Positions 35,059-44,106 of a DNA stretch of 64,000 nucleotides are shown here, piece by piece (position 1 is the stretch's first letter; the number at the start of each line of letters is the position of its first letter). The position numbers were made by a program, and so were the translations under genes. The notes under the pieces were generated by a model that was not told the origin of the DNA, did not search any database, and saw only the letters and a list, made by a program, of their open reading frames with translations. The stretch comes from E44-bin32 sp034430595 (GTDB taxonomy: Bacteria; Chloroflexota; Anaerolineae; Anaerolineales; E44-bin32): contig DAOUEL010000064.1 in assembly GCA_034430595.1 (NCBI GenBank), forward strand, positions 161,409 to 225,408, given 5' to 3'.

Positions 35059-36450
35059 CTAATCCTCCTGGTTTTGAGGAGACGCCATTTGCATCGCTTG
35101 CCAGGCAGAAAGTACCTGGCCAGCTACGAAGATACTCCCCGCAACCAGGATGACATCCTCCTCGCCGGCATTCTGAAGTGCAAACGCGAGCGCAGTCTCA
35201 ATGTCTTCAAATTGCTCGACAGCCACACCGTGGCTATGACCAATTGCAGCCAGACGTTCGGGCTCCTCTGCCCGTGGATGTTCCGCGCGAGTTACGATAA
35301 GCGTCGACACTCGCGGCAGTAATTCTGTTAACATGCCCTCAATATCCTTGTCAGCCGAGGCGCCAAAGATCAAGGTGACTGGTTGTCCCGGGAAATAATC
35401 GTCGAGGGCGATTCGCAATTTAAGTGCCGATTCCCGATTGTGCGCCGAATCGATGATCAAGACCGGCCAACGGGAGAGAATCTGAAATCGACCGGGCCAA
35501 ACGACCGACTGGAACCCCTTTCGAATCGATCCATTCGGAAGATCAAGGCCGCATTTAACTGCTTCGGCTAAAGCCGCATAAGCGACTGCGGCGTTGATCA
35601 CTTGATGATATCCGAGAAGCGGGATCCAGTACTTCGGTGGTGCCCATTCCTCGCCGCCCGCAGACTCAACGTACGCGTCCATCAACGGCTGCTCCTCCCG
35701 TGACCAGATGTAAAGTGATTGGCCATCGAGATCATGAGAACCAGGTGAAAAGAGCCACTCGCGACCTACCAGCACCATTCGAGCATCCCTTTCCTTGGCG
35801 ATGGCTTCAACAGTCTTTAACGCTTCATGCTGCTGTGGCGCGAGAATGATGGGAACACCGGTTTTAATGATGCCAGCCTTCTCGCGGGCGATATCCGTCA
35901 GGCTTTCACCGAGCAAATGCATATGGTCGTACGAAAGCGAGGTGATGACGCTCACCATCGGCAGGAGCACATTGGTCGCATCGAGCCGGCCTCCCAGTCC
36001 TACCTCGACGACGGAATAATCAACGCCCTGGCGGGCAAAATGCTTAAAGGCCATCGCTGTAACGATTTCGAACAAGGTCAGGTTCTCGACACTGGCGACA
36101 GCGGGTTTGATCAAGTTGACCAATTTAACAAATTCATCATCGCTGATCGAAGCACCGTCGATCTGGATTCGTTCGTTAAAGCGTATCAGGTGGGGTGAGG
36201 TATACAGGCCGACCCGGTAGCCAGCGGCTTGCAAAACGGATGCGATCAGAGAGGAAACGGATCCCTTGCCTTTTGTGCCGGCAATATGAAAGGACCGGAA
36301 CTCCTGCTGGGGATCACCCATCTCATGCAGCAGGTCGCGCACTCGCTGCAATTCGAAAACATCAGCCGAGTAGCGGTAGCTGCGCTCCACCGAGTAATCG
36401 ACAAAGCTGTAGAGGTAGTCAAGAGCAGCCTGGTACAGGTCATTGGACAT
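35059..36450 (-). CDS. folC: folylpolyglutamate synthase / dihydrofolate synthase
   Basis: 463 residues. ATP-binding loop AGTKGKGSVSSL, the omega loop YTSPHLIRFNERIQIDG, and GLGGRLDATN are typical of FolC, which adds glutamate to dihydropteroate and to folates. A Mur-ligase C-terminal domain follows (IDSAHNRESALKL). First gene of a folC-lon-lipoprotein operon. Confidence 0.96.
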   Translation of the reverse strand: MSNDLYQAALDYLYSFVDYSVERSYRYSADVFELQRVRDLLHEMGDPQQEFRSFHIAGTKGKGSVSSLIASVLQAAGYRVGLYTSPHLIRFNERIQIDGASISDDEFVKLVNLIKPAVASVENLTLFEIVTAMAFKHFARQGVDYSVVEVGLGGRLDATNVLLPMVSVITSLSYDHMHLLGESLTDIAREKAGIIKTGVPIILAPQQHEALKTVEAIAKERDARMVLVGREWLFSPGSHDLDGQSLYIWSREEQPLMDAYVESAGGEEWAPPKYWIPLLGYHQVINAAVAYAALAEAVKCGLDLPNGSIRKGFQSVVWPGRFQILSRWPVLIIDSAHNRESALKLRIALDDYFPGQPVTLIFGASADKDIEGMLTELLPRVSTLIVTRAEHPRAEEPERLAAIGHSHGVAVEQFEDIETALAFALQNAGEEDVILVAGSIFVAGQVLSAWQAMQMASPQNQED

Positions 36451-36502
36451 AGACCCACGATTTTAACCCTCGGACGTCCTTATCACAAGATGACATCCTT
36501 TC

Positions 36503-36531
36503 TTGCATCCGTTTTGATTTCGCGCTAAGAT
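36503..36531 (+). promoter_or_regulatory. possible phnDCE promoter
   Basis: TTGCAT (36503-36508), 17-base spacer, TAAGAT (36526-36531). The leader to the ATG is about 110 bases; no PhoB box was recognised. Confidence 0.4.
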
Positions 36532-36648
36532 CATCGCGTACACGTTATAAATCCCCATGAGAGGAGGGTCGAGACTCCCAATTGCTTGATAGCCCCGTAA
36601 TCAAAGTAAAGCACAAAGCATACAACTCTTGAGGAGGAAGGAAGGACA

Positions 36649-37560
36649 ATGCGTAAGAATCGCTTGTTCGCATATACCATTTTGAGCCTGCTCGTTGTGG
36701 GCGCAGTCCTGCTGGGCGCCTGTGGATCGAGCACCCCGGACCTCGGGACCGAGGAAAATCCGATCGTCTGGGCTTTCGTCCCCTCCGGTGAGACCGAGCG
36801 TGTGTCAGCTGGCGCCGACGCCGTAGCTGGCCTGCTCAACCAGGAGACTGGGTTTTTCTTCGACACCTTCGTCGCGACCGAGTACGCTGGCGTGATTGAG
36901 GCGATGTGCTCGGATCCCGTGAAAGCGAACATGGGCTCGCTGGCCACTTTCGCATACATCCTGGCCCATGAGCGTGGCTGCGCGGATGCTGAGCTGGTTT
37001 CGGTCCGCTTTGGCAGTGCCGTGTACAACGGCCAGGTCATCGTGCGAGCGGACAGCGGCATCGAGACGCTGGCCGACCTGGCCGGCAAGACCTTCTGCCG
37101 GCCGGACGCGCTCAGCACCAGCGGCTGGATCATCCCCAGCATTGAGCTCAAGGCAGCCGGTGTAGATCCGGACACCGATTTGGCTCAGGTTGTCGACGCC
37201 GGGTCACATGATGCGGTTGTCGCCGCTGTGTACAATGGTGAGTGCGATGCTGGCTCGACCTACGTCGATGCCCGCACAACCATCGAAGACGAGCACCCAG
37301 ATGTCATGGACGTGATCAAGGTCATCTCGGTCTCGGCCGACATCCCGAATGATGGCGTGCAGTACGCATCGAGCATGACGCGCGAAATGCGCGATACGAT
37401 CAACAACGCGCTTCTGAAGATCGCCGGCACGGACGAAGGCCAAGCAGCACTGGATGAGGCTTACTCGTGGGCTGGTCTGCAGAAGGTCGACGACAGCTTC
37501 TATGATCCGTTCCGACAGGTCCTGGACGCAGCTGGAGTCAACATCGAGTCCCTGCAATAG
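36649..37560 (+). CDS. phnD: phosphonate/phosphite-type ABC transporter substrate-binding lipoprotein
   Basis: 303 residues. The signal peptide ends in LLGAC, a lipobox. The body has the PhnD fold signature: VPSGETERVSAGADAVA, VIEAMCSDPVKANMGSLATFAYI and DSGIETLADLAGKTFCRPDALSTSG. PhnD-like proteins bind phosphonates, phosphite or related anions; the exact ligand cannot be read from the sequence. A strong GAGGAGGAAGGAAGG site precedes the ATG, so this component should be made in excess over the next two genes. Confidence 0.92.
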   Translation: MRKNRLFAYTILSLLVVGAVLLGACGSSTPDLGTEENPIVWAFVPSGETERVSAGADAVAGLLNQETGFFFDTFVATEYAGVIEAMCSDPVKANMGSLATFAYILAHERGCADAELVSVRFGSAVYNGQVIVRADSGIETLADLAGKTFCRPDALSTSGWIIPSIELKAAGVDPDTDLAQVVDAGSHDAVVAAVYNGECDAGSTYVDARTTIEDEHPDVMDVIKVISVSADIPNDGVQYASSMTREMRDTINNALLKIAGTDEGQAALDEAYSWAGLQKVDDSFYDPFRQVLDAAGVNIESLQ

Positions 37561-37613
37561 CTTGATGCTTGATACTGGCATAGGGAGCACCCTCGACTTG
37601 TGACGCGTACGTT

Positions 37614-37641
37614 GCGGGGGGACGGCAAACCGTCCCCCCGC
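37614..37641 (+). terminator. intercistronic hairpin between phnD and phnC
   Basis: Perfect 12-pair stem GCGGGGGGACGG-CAAA-CCGTCCCCCCGC without a T run. More likely a stabiliser of the phnD 3' end or partial stop than a full terminator; it would raise binding-protein levels relative to the permease. Confidence 0.7.
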
Positions 37642-37663
37642 GATTCGTATGGAGACAAATTAC

Positions 37664-38464
37664 ATGCTTGAGATTCGTCATCTGACTAAGGTATATGATG
37701 ATGGCACAGTTGCCCTGAAGGATGTGAGTTTCACCGTCGAAGATGGTGAATTCATGGTTGTCATCGGGTTGAGCGGCTCGGGCAAGTCAACCCTGCTGCG
37801 CTGCATCAACCGCCTTATCGACCCAACCGAAGGCGAAATTCTCTGGGACGGAGTGGACCTTGCCAAACTCAAGGGTGACGAGCTTCGAATCGCACGGCGC
37901 GGCATCGGCATGGTCTTTCAGCACTTCAACCTCGTCCGCCGCTCCTCTGTGATGACAAACGTTATGGCCGGGCGGCTGGGCTACACACCAACCTGGAACA
38001 GCTTGCTGGGACGCTTCAGCAAGGAGGACCGTGAACGGGCACGTAATGCACTGAAACGCCTCGGCATTACCGATCAGGCTCACAAGCGGGCCGATGAACT
38101 CAGCGGTGGTCAGCAGCAGCGTGTGGGCGTTGCCCGGGCGCTGATGCAAGAACCAAAGATGATCCTGGCAGACGAACCGGTTGCAAGCCTGGACCCGGTG
38201 CTTGCACATTCCATCTTGCAACGCCTCGAACAACTCAACAAAGAAGACGGTATCACCATTATCTGCAGCTTGCATTACCTGGATCTGGTGCAGCGCTACG
38301 GGACGAGGGTGATTGGCCTGCGTGAGGGCCAGGTGGTTTACCGCGGCACTCGCGAGGACATCCGCAGGATGACCGATGAGCAGTTCAAGGAAATCTACGG
38401 CGAGGAAGCGGTACGGGTCGGCGGCGGCCTCGAGGGTGATCTCACCCCAGAAGGTGCCGCATGA
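37664..38464 (+). CDS. phnC: phosphonate-type ABC transporter ATP-binding protein
   Basis: 266 residues from ATG 37664 (GGAG nine bases upstream); ATG 37649 has no ribosome site. Walker A GLSGSGKSTLL, Q loop GMVFQHFNLV, signature LSGGQQQRVGVARAL, Walker B MILADEPVASLDP and the switch histidine in CSLHYLD are all intact. Powers the PhnDE importer. Overlaps phnE as ATGA. Confidence 0.95.
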   Translation: MLEIRHLTKVYDDGTVALKDVSFTVEDGEFMVVIGLSGSGKSTLLRCINRLIDPTEGEILWDGVDLAKLKGDELRIARRGIGMVFQHFNLVRRSSVMTNVMAGRLGYTPTWNSLLGRFSKEDRERARNALKRLGITDQAHKRADELSGGQQQRVGVARALMQEPKMILADEPVASLDPVLAHSILQRLEQLNKEDGITIICSLHYLDLVQRYGTRVIGLREGQVVYRGTREDIRRMTDEQFKEIYGEEAVRVGGGLEGDLTPEGAA

Positions 38465-39978
38465 ACACACAGCGACACCCCCATCAGCAGCAAGCCCACC
38501 GTCCCCTGGTAAAGCTTCCGGCTTGGTTGGCTGCTTTATTATCGGCAATTATTCCTGGCCTGGGTCAGATGCTGAGCGGTTATTTCTACCGCGGGCTATT
38601 AGCCCTGATGAGCTTGCTCAGCACGGTAGGCTTGTGGATCTGGCGCATCAATCTCGCCGCTCGCCGTTCAGGCACATTTATCGAGCAGGTCAAGAAGGGC
38701 TTTCACCTCGAACCGCTGCTGCTTGTGCTCTTCATCGGCCTGGTCGCCATGTATGTTTGGACGATCATCGATGCCTTCCAAACAGCTCAGCAGCAGAAGC
38801 GCGGTAGCCTGGTGCTGTACCTGCTGATCATTCTCATTTTCTTCGGACTTGGCTGGCAGATCGGTGAAATCAACCCAACCAGTATCGTCACCGGTATTGA
38901 GGAAGGCGGGCAGAAGCTCGGCCAGGTTGTCTGGCCTTGGGAGCGAGCGATTTCGCACGTCGAGGAGCGTATTGAATCAACAGCCGATATCGGCGTCCCG
39001 TGCGATGCTTCTCCCCCGGCACCGAATACGGTAAGCCCCGACCAGCCCTATCTGGTTGTTGACCCGACCTGCGGCAATCTGAGTGACCAGGAAGGAGAGG
39101 CCGGAACGGAGCTTCACCTCGTCGGGGGCAATTTCATCCCTAAAGAGCTGGTGGAGCTGTGGTGGGAAGATCCGATCGGCAACGAGTTCCGCCAGCGCCA
39201 GGGCGGCGAATATCTCCGTCCGATGGCGGATGCAAACGGGGGTTTCGAACTTGACATCATTATGCCCTACCGGCTTGTTCCACCGAGCGTTAGCGAAGAA
39301 GAGCAGATATGGATGCTGCAGGCACGTCAGGTGGCAGGAATTGGCCCTGCCCAACCTAGCACCGAACTCAAGCTAGCAATCGAACGCATGATTGAGACGA
39401 TCTTTCTCGGGATGATGTCAACCTTCTTCGGCATCATTCTGGCCATCCCGGTCAGCTTCCTCGCTGCTCGTAACCTGATGTCTGGATCGTGGATCTCACT
39501 GACCATCTATTTCGTCACACGTACGATCCTCAACATCATCCGCTCGATCGAGCCGCTGATCTGGGCCATCATCGCAGTAGTCGTCGTTGGTCTGGGACCC
39601 TTTGCCGGCATCCTCGCTTTGACGCTGCACAGCATCGCAGCCCTGGGCAAGCTTTACTCTGAATCAATCGAATCGATTGAGACGGGACCGATCGAGGCGA
39701 TCCAGGCGACCGGCGCAAACTGGCTGCAGACAATCATGTACGCTGTCGTACCGCAAATTATCCCGCCCTTTGTTTCCTTCACGATCTACCGCTGGGATAT
39801 TAACGTCCGCATGTCAACCGTGATTGGTCTTGTCGGCGGTGGCGGTATCGGTTTCTTGCTCGTCCAATGGATACGTCTGCTCGATTACCGGGCAGCTGGA
39901 ATTGCGGTCTGGTTCATTGCTATTACGGTTGCAATTCTCGACTACATAAGTTCAGAGATCAGGCAGCGCTTCGTCTGA
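38461..39978 (+). CDS. phnE: enlarged PhnE-type ABC permease with extra membrane and Ig-like domains
   Basis: 505 residues, nearly twice the usual PhnE length of about 270. Residues 20-136 contain extra membrane helices starting LLSAIIPGLGQMLSGYFYRG, reminiscent of TM2-like domains. Residues about 195-290, predicted outside, look like an Ig/IPT-type beta domain (GTELHLVGGNFIPKELVELW...ANGGFELDI). The permease core (about 310-505) has the transport EAA loop ESIETGPIEAIQATGANW. The reading frame is continuous with no sign of a join error. A docking or ligand-handling role for the insert is inference. Confidence 0.88.
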   Translation: MNTQRHPHQQQAHRPLVKLPAWLAALLSAIIPGLGQMLSGYFYRGLLALMSLLSTVGLWIWRINLAARRSGTFIEQVKKGFHLEPLLLVLFIGLVAMYVWTIIDAFQTAQQQKRGSLVLYLLIILIFFGLGWQIGEINPTSIVTGIEEGGQKLGQVVWPWERAISHVEERIESTADIGVPCDASPPAPNTVSPDQPYLVVDPTCGNLSDQEGEAGTELHLVGGNFIPKELVELWWEDPIGNEFRQRQGGEYLRPMADANGGFELDIIMPYRLVPPSVSEEEQIWMLQARQVAGIGPAQPSTELKLAIERMIETIFLGMMSTFFGIILAIPVSFLAARNLMSGSWISLTIYFVTRTILNIIRSIEPLIWAIIAVVVVGLGPFAGILALTLHSIAALGKLYSESIESIETGPIEAIQATGANWLQTIMYAVVPQIIPPFVSFTIYRWDINVRMSTVIGLVGGGGIGFLLVQWIRLLDYRAAGIAVWFIAITVAILDYISSEIRQRFV

Positions 39979-39996
39979 TCCACGTCTGGTACTTGG

Positions 39997-40030
39997 CCGG
40001 CCCTGGTCGAACCCACCAGGGCCGGTTTTT
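39997..40030 (+). terminator. intrinsic terminator after phnE
   Basis: CCGGCCCTGG/CCAGGGCCGG ten-pair stem with a nine-base loop, followed by T5. Confidence 0.92.
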
Positions 40031-40087
40031 GTAGCCCATAGGTGGCCCGGTTGGAGACGAGTGTTATAATTTTCGACCAATCAGGAA

Positions 40088-40600
40088 ATGAACTCGATGA
40101 ACATGCCTGTGCTAGTGCTGAATGCGAATTACGAGCCGCTGAATGTCTGCTCAACTCGCCGGGCGATCAACCTCTACTTATCCGGGAAGGCAGAGATGCT
40201 GCTCAATGGCCGTGGCTATATCTTCACGGTACGTGAGCGTTTCCCTCGCCCTTCGGTTATTCGACTCGGATATATGGTAAAACGCCCTTACCCACGGGTC
40301 AGGCTTTCTAAGCGTGAAATTTTTCGCCGCGATCAACATACATGCCAGTATTGTGGAGCACAGACCAAGCACCTCACCCTCGACCATGTAATCCCCCGCC
40401 ATCGTGGGGGCGAATATTCCTGGGCGAATCTCGTCACAGCATGCCAGAAATGCAATCTCCGGAAAGGTGGGCGAACGCTGGAAGAAGCCGGGATGACCTT
40501 GCGCCACCCACCTTACGAACCGCGGGCGACTGCAATGTACCTGTATTCTTCCTACCTCGATGAAAATGGGGAATGGCAGGCGTATTTAAATGGCTGGTGA
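40088..40600 (+). CDS. HNH endonuclease family protein
   Basis: 170 residues. The N-terminal part VLVLNANYEPLNVCSTRRAI is typical of a widespread chromosomal HNH group. The nuclease motif has CQYCG, LTLDHVIPRHRGG, WANLVTACQKCNLRKG: two zinc CxxC pairs and the catalytic His. The biological role of this stand-alone group is not established. It ends inside the convergent gene by 15 bases. ATG 40097 is an alternative start. Confidence 0.88.
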   Translation: MNSMNMPVLVLNANYEPLNVCSTRRAINLYLSGKAEMLLNGRGYIFTVRERFPRPSVIRLGYMVKRPYPRVRLSKREIFRRDQHTCQYCGAQTKHLTLDHVIPRHRGGEYSWANLVTACQKCNLRKGGRTLEEAGMTLRHPPYEPRATAMYLYSSYLDENGEWQAYLNGW

Positions 40601-41737
40601 TCTGGCAGGCATACTCTCCAGCAGCGCGTAGATGCCGCCTGAAACAACCCCATAACCCCCCAGCAGAATAGGGAAATCCGCCTCCAGGGCCGCCCGAGTA
40701 AGCTCTCGCAGAGCCTGATCCTCGATCTGGTCTGCCTGGCCCAGGTCGGATGCAAAACGATCAGCAGGCGACGGCCACGCGCGGCCCATACCCATCCACA
40801 CTCTTGTATCCCACAATAATCCATCGGAAATGGTGTTAATTCGATCAAGGAATGCCCGTGGCCCAAGCAGGTTGACCATTTCACCAACCAGCGAGCGGAC
40901 CTCTCCATGCTCGAGTCTCCGGCTGGCTACCATACCCCTTTCTTCAACGAACATTCTGATCCAGATCTGTGTAGATCTTTCTAATGTCTGCCAGACTTGA
41001 GAGCTGCACCGTCCGATAACGGCGAGTGTGCTGGCGGGAGTATCGAGTAAGCGTGCAATTTTCTCGACCCTATCCAGCGTGTCTCCCACCTCGGCTGCAA
41101 GGAACTGCTCGAGGTGCCTTCCCAACGCAGGATGGGTATGAAGCATCGCCAGATCAGTTGGTGTGTCGATGTCTAACCTGGAGGCAGCCTCGGGGTGCAT
41201 CCCCTGCACGTCCACACCGAGATCATGTGAAAGGACATACCCAACCGGGTTATCCGCCGGCAACCGGTCGGCGATTCCCGCAAGCAGCGCTGCTTCGTTC
41301 AGCAAAAACCAATCACTCGAGTAGATATTGTTTACAATTGCCTTTGTTTCTGTGGCTATGCGCAACTCTTCGAACAATGTTTGTAAATGCATAGCAGTGA
41401 GCAGCGGAGCGCTGGCCCCACCGAAATAGGCCAGCTGCTTCAGATTCTTCTCCTGAATGATATCGTTGAGAACCTGGCCGAAATGGAAGTCCGTCATCAC
41501 AGGCTCGAGCGCATCGACTCCAAGCGCCACCAGCGCCGAACGCTGCTTTGAGTCCGCCGCCAGCGCGTAGATGGGATCAAAGGACCCAACCTGCTGGAGT
41601 CGCTCAACCAGGTCGGAGGCTGACGCCAGCCGACCGGCTGCGACCCATTGTTCTGCCGGCGAGTTACCGACCGGAGGGAGCATCAAGATTGTTGGGAGGG
41701 AACCCATCGTGTGTTTAGAGGCCGGTGGACCATCCAC
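40586..41737 (-). CDS. unknown protein, GT-A/nucleotidyltransferase-like N-terminal half
   Basis: 383 residues. The N-terminal ~210 residues (LPTILMLPPVGN..., YFGGASAPLLTA, NNIYSSDWFLLN, LDIDTPTDLAML) have the pattern of a GT-A or MobA-like nucleotidyltransferase, including a DIDTP stretch common in such enzymes. The C-terminal ~170 residues are helical and unrecognised, ending GYGVVSGGIYALLES. No signal peptide. It begins 18 bases after the hpf stop. ATG 41707 is an alternative start. Confidence 0.6.
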   Translation of the reverse strand: MDGPPASKHTMGSLPTILMLPPVGNSPAEQWVAAGRLASASDLVERLQQVGSFDPIYALAADSKQRSALVALGVDALEPVMTDFHFGQVLNDIIQEKNLKQLAYFGGASAPLLTAMHLQTLFEELRIATETKAIVNNIYSSDWFLLNEAALLAGIADRLPADNPVGYVLSHDLGVDVQGMHPEAASRLDIDTPTDLAMLHTHPALGRHLEQFLAAEVGDTLDRVEKIARLLDTPASTLAVIGRCSSQVWQTLERSTQIWIRMFVEERGMVASRRLEHGEVRSLVGEMVNLLGPRAFLDRINTISDGLLWDTRVWMGMGRAWPSPADRFASDLGQADQIEDQALRELTRAALEADFPILLGGYGVVSGGIYALLESMPARSPAI

Positions 41738-41755
41738 CAGCCTGCAATCCAGAGC

Positions 41756-42328
41756 TCAAGCGAGCTCGGTCTCGATCAGACCGAGCGAGTCGCCTCGCCG
41801 CCGGTAAAGAATATTCACTTGGTTTGTCTCTGCATTCAGAAAGATAAAGAAGTTTTCGTGTCCCAGGAGTTCCATCTGTTCGATAGCCTCGTTTTCATCC
41901 ATTGGCAGAAGCTGGTGCCGTTTGCGGCGGGCGATTCGAACCGGCTCTTCAAATTCAACAGGCTCCTCTGGAGTAATCGACGCGCCAGCCGCCTCCGCTG
42001 CTGTTCTGCCATCCCCGCGCCCTCTCCAGCGCCTGCCTTTGTAGCGTTCAATCTGGCGTGAGATCTTATCGAGGGCCTGGTCAACAGATGCATAAATATC
42101 CTCTGTGCGATCTTCTGCCCGCAGGACAACTCCTTTCCCACGAATCGTAATTTGAGCAACCTGACGGTCCTGCGCACTGCGGGCTGTTTGGGCGAATGTC
42201 AGATCAACTTTTGCCTCTTCGAGTACATCGAGATAGCGGTCGAGCTTGCTAACTTTCTTCTCCACATAGTCGCGCAGCCGGTCATTTAAATCCATGTTCT
42301 TGGTGTTAATGACGACTTTGACGGACAT
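41756..42328 (-). CDS. hpf: ribosome hibernation-promoting factor, long form
   Basis: 190 residues. The N-terminal YfiA/HPF domain (MSVKVVINTKNMDLNDRLRDYVEKKV...VDLTF) binds the decoding centre. A charged linker leads to the C-terminal dimerisation domain (KRHQLLPMDENEAIEQMELLGHENFFIFLNA) that makes 100S ribosome dimers in long HPFs. AAAGGGAG precedes the ATG. It follows comF by 39 bases. Confidence 0.96.
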   Translation of the reverse strand: MSVKVVINTKNMDLNDRLRDYVEKKVSKLDRYLDVLEEAKVDLTFAQTARSAQDRQVAQITIRGKGVVLRAEDRTEDIYASVDQALDKISRQIERYKGRRWRGRGDGRTAAEAAGASITPEEPVEFEEPVRIARRKRHQLLPMDENEAIEQMELLGHENFFIFLNAETNQVNILYRRRGDSLGLIETELA

Positions 42329-42367
42329 CGAGACTCCCTTTCTTTATCAATGAGCGGCCCAAATACC

Positions 42368-43078
42368 TTATCTGCTTGCTCGCCCTACGGTTAGAGCGCA
42401 AATCGCCACAGCCCCGGCCTGAAGTAAGGCCTGTGAGCAGGCGTGGATTGTCGCTCCTGTCGTTACCAGGTCATCGATGAGCAGGACGTTTTTTTGGTCA
42501 CAAATGTGGGGTTCTGCGCTAAATGCCCCTTCGACGTTATCCCTGCGAGCGAGGAAATCACGGCCGACTTGAGAGCCTGTATCGCGAACACGCTTTAATG
42601 CGTTCCGATAGTGCGGCAAGTTCAAAGCCTCCGCCAAGGGGCTGCTTATCAACTCGACCTGATTATACCCTCTTTGACGACGACGGGCGACAGCTAAAGG
42701 TACCGGAATAACCAGTTCCGCGTGCCAGTCGGTCGTTTGGTAGATCGTCTTCAGCCATTCCGCCATCACGCGCCCCAAGGCGCGATTCGGCCGGTACTTC
42801 AACTCGAGAATTGCCTTTATCAACGGTGGCTTATAGAGGGCATAGGAACGGATTGCCAGGGGGTATTTTCCCGTGATGGAGCATTGCCCAGGTTTATGCT
42901 TGAGCCCACAACGCGGGCACTCCATCCTTGTCCTTGTTTCTAACTGGCTCTGGCAGGCTGAACACCATACTACTCCCACCTGCCCGCATCCCGGGCAGCG
43001 TGGTGGGAAAAGGCCATTGGGTACAACCAGGTATGCACGCTGGAAGAACTGGAATCGGTCTGGGAATTTGCTCGACAG
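42368..43078 (-). CDS. comF: ComF-family phosphoribosyltransferase-like protein, probable CTG start
   Basis: Coding similarity extends upstream of the first usual start (GTG 42979): the frame continues LFPPRCPGCGQVGVVWCSAC, the classic zinc finger of ComF. No ATG, GTG or TTG lies in frame before it, but CTG at 43078 is preceded by GGGGAGGGGG at a good distance, giving 236 residues, the usual family length. The PRTase motif is VLLIDDLVTTGAT. ComF proteins act in DNA uptake in naturally competent bacteria. It lies next to the Tad pilus genes. Confidence 0.8.
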   Translation of the reverse strand: MSSKFPDRFQFFQRAYLVVPNGLFPPRCPGCGQVGVVWCSACQSQLETRTRMECPRCGLKHKPGQCSITGKYPLAIRSYALYKPPLIKAILELKYRPNRALGRVMAEWLKTIYQTTDWHAELVIPVPLAVARRRQRGYNQVELISSPLAEALNLPHYRNALKRVRDTGSQVGRDFLARRDNVEGAFSAEPHICDQKNVLLIDDLVTTGATIHACSQALLQAGAVAICALTVGRASR

Positions 43079-43122
43079 CGGGTTCCCCCTCCCCGGGCGA
43101 GAATGATTGTGGAGCTGCAGGG

Positions 43123-44064
43123 CTAGCGGAATAAAGCGCCCATCGGTGATCGGAAAAGCAGCAGCGCCGCCGGCCCCAGAAGCACCATCAGAATCGATGG
43201 GAAGATTAAGAGCCCGATCGGGAAGATCATCTTGATCGGCGCCCGGTGAGCTTCCTCTTCTGCCATCTGGCGTCGGCGGACCCGCATCTGATCTGATTGG
43301 ATTCGCAGAACCTTCGCCATACTCACACCAAGCTGTTCTGACTGAATCACGGCGGCCACGAAGCTGGTTAGCTCTGACACACCCAGCCGGTCGGACATAT
43401 CACGCAAGGCTTCACGGCGAAGTTTGCCCAACCGGATCTCTTGGAGCACACGTCCGAACTCAAGGGCCAGCTCATCTTCCCACTTCATGTTGACCTGGGC
43501 CATGGCCGCGTCAAAACCAAGCCCAGCTTCAACACAGATTGTAAGCAGGTCGAGCGCATCCGGCAGCGCACGGAAGACGGACTTCTGGCGGGCTTTGATG
43601 CGGCTTGTAAGCCATAGATCCGGGAACATGAACCCGATCACGAGGAACAACGTCGAAAGACCCAGACCGGTGAGCCAACTGCGTTTCGTGATCAAGAAGA
43701 CGAAGAAGATGCCACCACCAAAGACAGCCGCAAGCACAAAACGCAGAGAGAGGAAGAAGGCGGGATCAATCTGCATTGGATTGCCAGCCATCTCGATGCG
43801 CTTCTTCGCATTTTCCAGTGTCGCCTGCGGGGTGAAGCGCGAGGCCAATTCACCGATTTTATTGAAGATCGGCAGAATGATACGTTCATAAAGCCCCAAC
43901 GAAAGTTCAATCTCTTCCAGCGTCATCGGTTCGTCACGGGTGCTGTATTCAGCTAGGCGCTCGGAAACCGGATCCGAAAGACGTGGCGCACGGATGCCAG
44001 CGACTACGAGGATGACCGCCAGGACCAGGATGATAACGACGATACCGATTATCGCTATGGTCAT
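43123..44064 (-). CDS. tadC: Tad pilus inner-membrane protein TadC (type II secretion F family)
   Basis: 313 residues. An N-terminal membrane helix, two central ones and one near the C terminus; the T2SF domain has VEAGLGFDAAMAQVNMKWEDELALEF. Together with TadB it forms the membrane platform that the TadA motor acts on. Last gene of the tad operon. Confidence 0.9.
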   Translation of the reverse strand: MTIAIIGIVVIILVLAVILVVAGIRAPRLSDPVSERLAEYSTRDEPMTLEEIELSLGLYERIILPIFNKIGELASRFTPQATLENAKKRIEMAGNPMQIDPAFFLSLRFVLAAVFGGGIFFVFLITKRSWLTGLGLSTLFLVIGFMFPDLWLTSRIKARQKSVFRALPDALDLLTICVEAGLGFDAAMAQVNMKWEDELALEFGRVLQEIRLGKLRREALRDMSDRLGVSELTSFVAAVIQSEQLGVSMAKVLRIQSDQMRVRRRQMAEEEAHRAPIKMIFPIGLLIFPSILMVLLGPAALLLFRSPMGALFR

Positions 44065-44106
44065 AGTCTTACCGCCTCTCTCTCAGGCAAATTCAACCGT
44101 CATATT

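Noticed and set aside
36451..36648. PhoB box before phnD
   Set aside because: No pair of CTGTCAT-like repeats was found in the upstream region.
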